From assembly GCF_024713975.1 (NCBI RefSeq), contig NC_091097.1, positions 4,748,361-4,812,360 on the forward strand: 64,000 bases of DNA. The letters are read 5' to 3'. The stretch comes from Paralichthys olivaceus. Its lineage: Eukaryota; Chordata; Actinopteri; Pleuronectiformes; Paralichthyidae. Each line of letters begins with the position of its first letter. Position 1 is the stretch's first letter. Below the pieces are notes generated by a model that was not told the DNA's origin, did no database searches, and saw nothing but the letters and a program-made list of their open reading frames with translations. Below, in pieces: positions 61,219 to 64,000 of this stretch. The translations under genes and the position numbers were made by a program.

Positions 61219-61513
61219 AAGGCCAACATGACTCCTTCCATTATTGATCATTTCACTGAGCTGCATTTACAGCTACACATCATAAACCTATAAACTATTT
61301 TTTTGCTCATTTTTTTTTAAATGTATACGCAGTGTAACAGCAGCTGGCCAACATAAAAGCAGAAGCATGTATTATATTCTCATATGTTTCATACATTAAA
61401 CCTTCAGTTAGCATTTAAACAGGAAGCCATTAATCACATTATACAATAGGCCTGTAATTAGTTGTGTTGCCTTTGCCTTGTCTTACTGCTCTGCTAACAT
61501 TCCTGTCAATCAA

Positions 61514-61531
61514 GGGTTAGGGTTAGGGTTA
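61514..61531 (+). repeat. Short interstitial telomere-type repeat
   Basis: Three units of GGGTTA in a row. Too short to imply a chromosome fusion. Confidence 0.9.
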
Positions 61532-64000
61532 AGTAAGGCTATTAGAGTTCAATTAGAAACTCTTTCCAGTCTGTTGATGTCAGTTGTTAGCATTTGCTAA
61601 AAAGACAAATGGTTCCCTCCTTTCAAACATTTGAGACTATAGACAGTGAATAAAGATGGATGACAAAGTAAAGCTAAAACTTCACAACCCCCCCGGTGGC
61701 TGGCTGCAGTATGGATCGTAAACCTAGCCTGCCCAGTGTTAGCAGATACCCGTTGGCCGATAATCAGCCCATTTCACAGATATATTGGAATCTGCATTTA
61801 TGAAAAATATATTTTATTTTTTATTTATAGTTATAAATCATAAAGTATTTGGTTAAACTATCCAATATAAAATCTCAACTACATTTCTTTTTCATAAGAA
61901 TTTGTTCATGACATTTTGGTAATCATAACAAAAACTGTATTTTAAAACATATTTTAAAAAGATATATATATTGGACAACATGTGGGTATCGGCTCCAAAA
62001 ATCCATACAGTATATAGGGAGTTTTCAGTAGCCCTTGCTTATATAATATTATTTTCTATCCATTTCCACCTCTGTGAAGATCTTCTTTGAAGTCTTTCAT
62101 TCTGCAGCTCTGCAGGACACGTTGGAGGATTTTTCTGTTCTTCCCTGCGGAGGACGAGGCAGACAACAGGAGCAGCTATAAACTGAGCACCGAGCCGGGA
62201 AACAGAGACACAGTGAAGCAAGCAGGCAGCTGTGTGGGCAGCGGCTCCCACTGAAACCCTGCAAAGACGCTACGCTCTCCTCTTTACTGACTTGGTTCTT
62301 CATGTTTTAAATATACTTAATCAAATTTTGAAAGAAAGGAGCACAAATTATAAAATGGAGGTGGATAGAAAACATACCAAAGATTTGTTTTATCTATTTA
62401 TACTGTCAAATAGTTAGAAGGTGGCTGAGATTAATGATTCAAATCAGTTCCTCACTGAACTTGGAGCTCTACAGAGATCAAACACTTTTCGGATGTTTAT
62501 GTCACAGTTTAATGTTCAGAGTTGAATGAGAGACAGTAGGAGCCTCTGACTGTGGCGGCTGGGTCAGGATTTCTGGATGTATGAGCGATTATAATCATGC
62601 ACGCAAAGGTAAATGAACTTAAGAAAACCAATTGGCAAATACGATCAAATCATGTAAGAGGGATGGAACTCAGGTAACAGATTCTTAGCAGTTAAATGAT
62701 TCAGGTCGGAGTCTAAATGGAGGCAGCAAAGATCAGGGTCCAAAATTGACTGAAGGACATTTTCTGAGGAAATGGCATATCCTTATATTGAGGTTGATGA
62801 TTTAATTTCTGTTATTACTTGAGATGGTTTACATGTTCTATTGCTCAGAAAACCCCACTTTCCTCATACTGTCCATTGCTGCAGCTCCTCTTTTCAGTCT
62901 CTGTCTGAAATGCTTGGTTTTTGCTAGTGTTTTATCCATTTACCACAGAGTTGTGGCTTTTTAACCCTGCAGAACAAGCAACCTTTTTACCAAACACACA
63001 GATGTGAAAAGATCTGCCAATCAAACACGTCGTTTCCCTTCCAAATTTGGATTTGTCATTTTCAGATAAAAGACAATACATTAGTTGATCAAACATGGCC
63101 CCCCCTAAAAATATGATATTAGAGTAAATAAATTAAAAATGTATAATAATAAAATATCACAGGGCCATTTATTGATCACCTGTGGCCCTGCAGCAACACA
63201 TCTAAACATTATCACTAGGTGCACATGTCAAAATGTCTCCTGTGAAACACGTTTTCCTGAGGTGACAAAACATTCAGTCACTGCTGTCACGCTGAGCTTG
63301 ACAGACCTGCCCGACTCGGTCTGCTGTGTGATTAGTGGCTCATGGTGACAGATGTTCACTAATGGTTTCAAGCCTTAGACACCTTGTGCTCCTGTCTCAT
63401 TGTGGTGACAGTGTGGCCAAGCTGATCATATAAACGCAGCTCTCTTGACGTAGTGTTCAACAATAACCAGTGCTGTCAATTTCTTGCCGAGGATAATTAG
63501 ATTAAAAGTGAAACATGATTAAAGCCAAACGGCAGAGAGTTGTTATCACTGGTTTTGTTCTTTCAGTGTGGATTTTATTCAGGTTAGGGTGAAAGAAAAT
63601 GTCCATTGTCATCCAAAAGGCTAATTAATTGCTGTCTTTGCTTTTTTAACATGACACACCTGACATATTGTATTTACAAGTCACTCTCGCCCACGCCCTC
63701 GGATGAAGCCTTTCCTTGTAATGAGTCATGAAAAACTAATTCAGAAATGATGTGGGAGAGGAATCAGAAAGCATCTCTGCAATCTTCCTTTATGTTGCAG
63801 CAGGAGGATAAATATGAGCAGCTTCACTTTTCCCCTCAGTCAACTCAGTCTAGATATATCAGGCTGAATAACCAAATATTCGTTTCTGAAGACGAATGTG
63901 GGAGCTACAGCGAGGCCGGTCGAACAGACAAACTGTTTGATGGGATTTTATCACGCTGAGATGAAACCACGACAGATAAAAAAAAAAGAGAACATCTATA
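61532..64000. other. Gene-free right end of the window
   Basis: AT-rich with short chance frames only. A GC-richer patch at 62100-62280 could be another non-coding exon but has no decisive signal. Confidence 0.4.

Noticed and set aside
61514-61531. Chromosome-fusion telomere remnant
   Set aside because: Only three units; such short runs are common by chance or repair.

Overview
This window is nuclear DNA from a ray-finned (teleost) fish. It has small exons with GT/AG introns, long AT-rich introns and intergenic DNA, many GATA and CA microsatellites, and several dispersed repeat families that I recognise as common in fish genomes. All gene names rest on recognising translated exons; no database search was possible.

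Left part (1-18.9 kb). The first 6 kb hold microsatellites, a possible orphan exon (2987-3087) and repeat debris. A complete ten-exon nsmce4a (Nse4 subunit of the SMC5/6 complex) lies on the minus strand at 6358-9924, with a 345-bp MITE-like element in one intron. Next come an anciently duplicated non-coding block, a tRNA-derived SINE-like piece and an 11-copy GC-run minisatellite (11.0-12.4 kb). A minus-strand gene for an unrecognised coiled-coil protein follows (13590-16123). Its 5' exons sit in tandemly duplicated exon-intron cassettes, and its 3' end is open in two overlapping frames.

Middle part (18.9-46.8 kb). The order is smim36 (+), mmd (+, seven coding exons), then hlf (-, four coding exons). 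The mmd and hlf genes converge on 33.5-34.6 kb, and each start lies in a CpG-rich region. As I remember the human map, HLF, MMD and SMIM36 are neighbours at 17q22 in the same relative order and orientation, which supports all three names. Human NSMCE4A is at 10q26, so its closeness here is a lineage-specific junction or a fish arrangement. The genes are not an operon. Their roles are separate: DNA repair (nsmce4a), a small membrane protein (smim36), a PAQR-family seven-helix membrane protein (mmd) and a PAR-bZIP transcription factor (hlf).

Right part (46.8-64 kb). This is gene-poor DNA upstream of hlf. It holds a GATGGAACAATA-type minisatellite, a promoter- or LTR-like block near 52.9-53.2 kb, a decayed Tc1/mariner transposon (59.05-60.1 kb), a GC-rich possible first exon near 61.1 kb and a short interstitial TTAGGG run. 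I found no convincing protein-coding gene there. The most unusual features for follow-up are the coiled-coil gene with its duplicated exon cassettes and double reading frame, and an overlapping upstream ORF on smim36.
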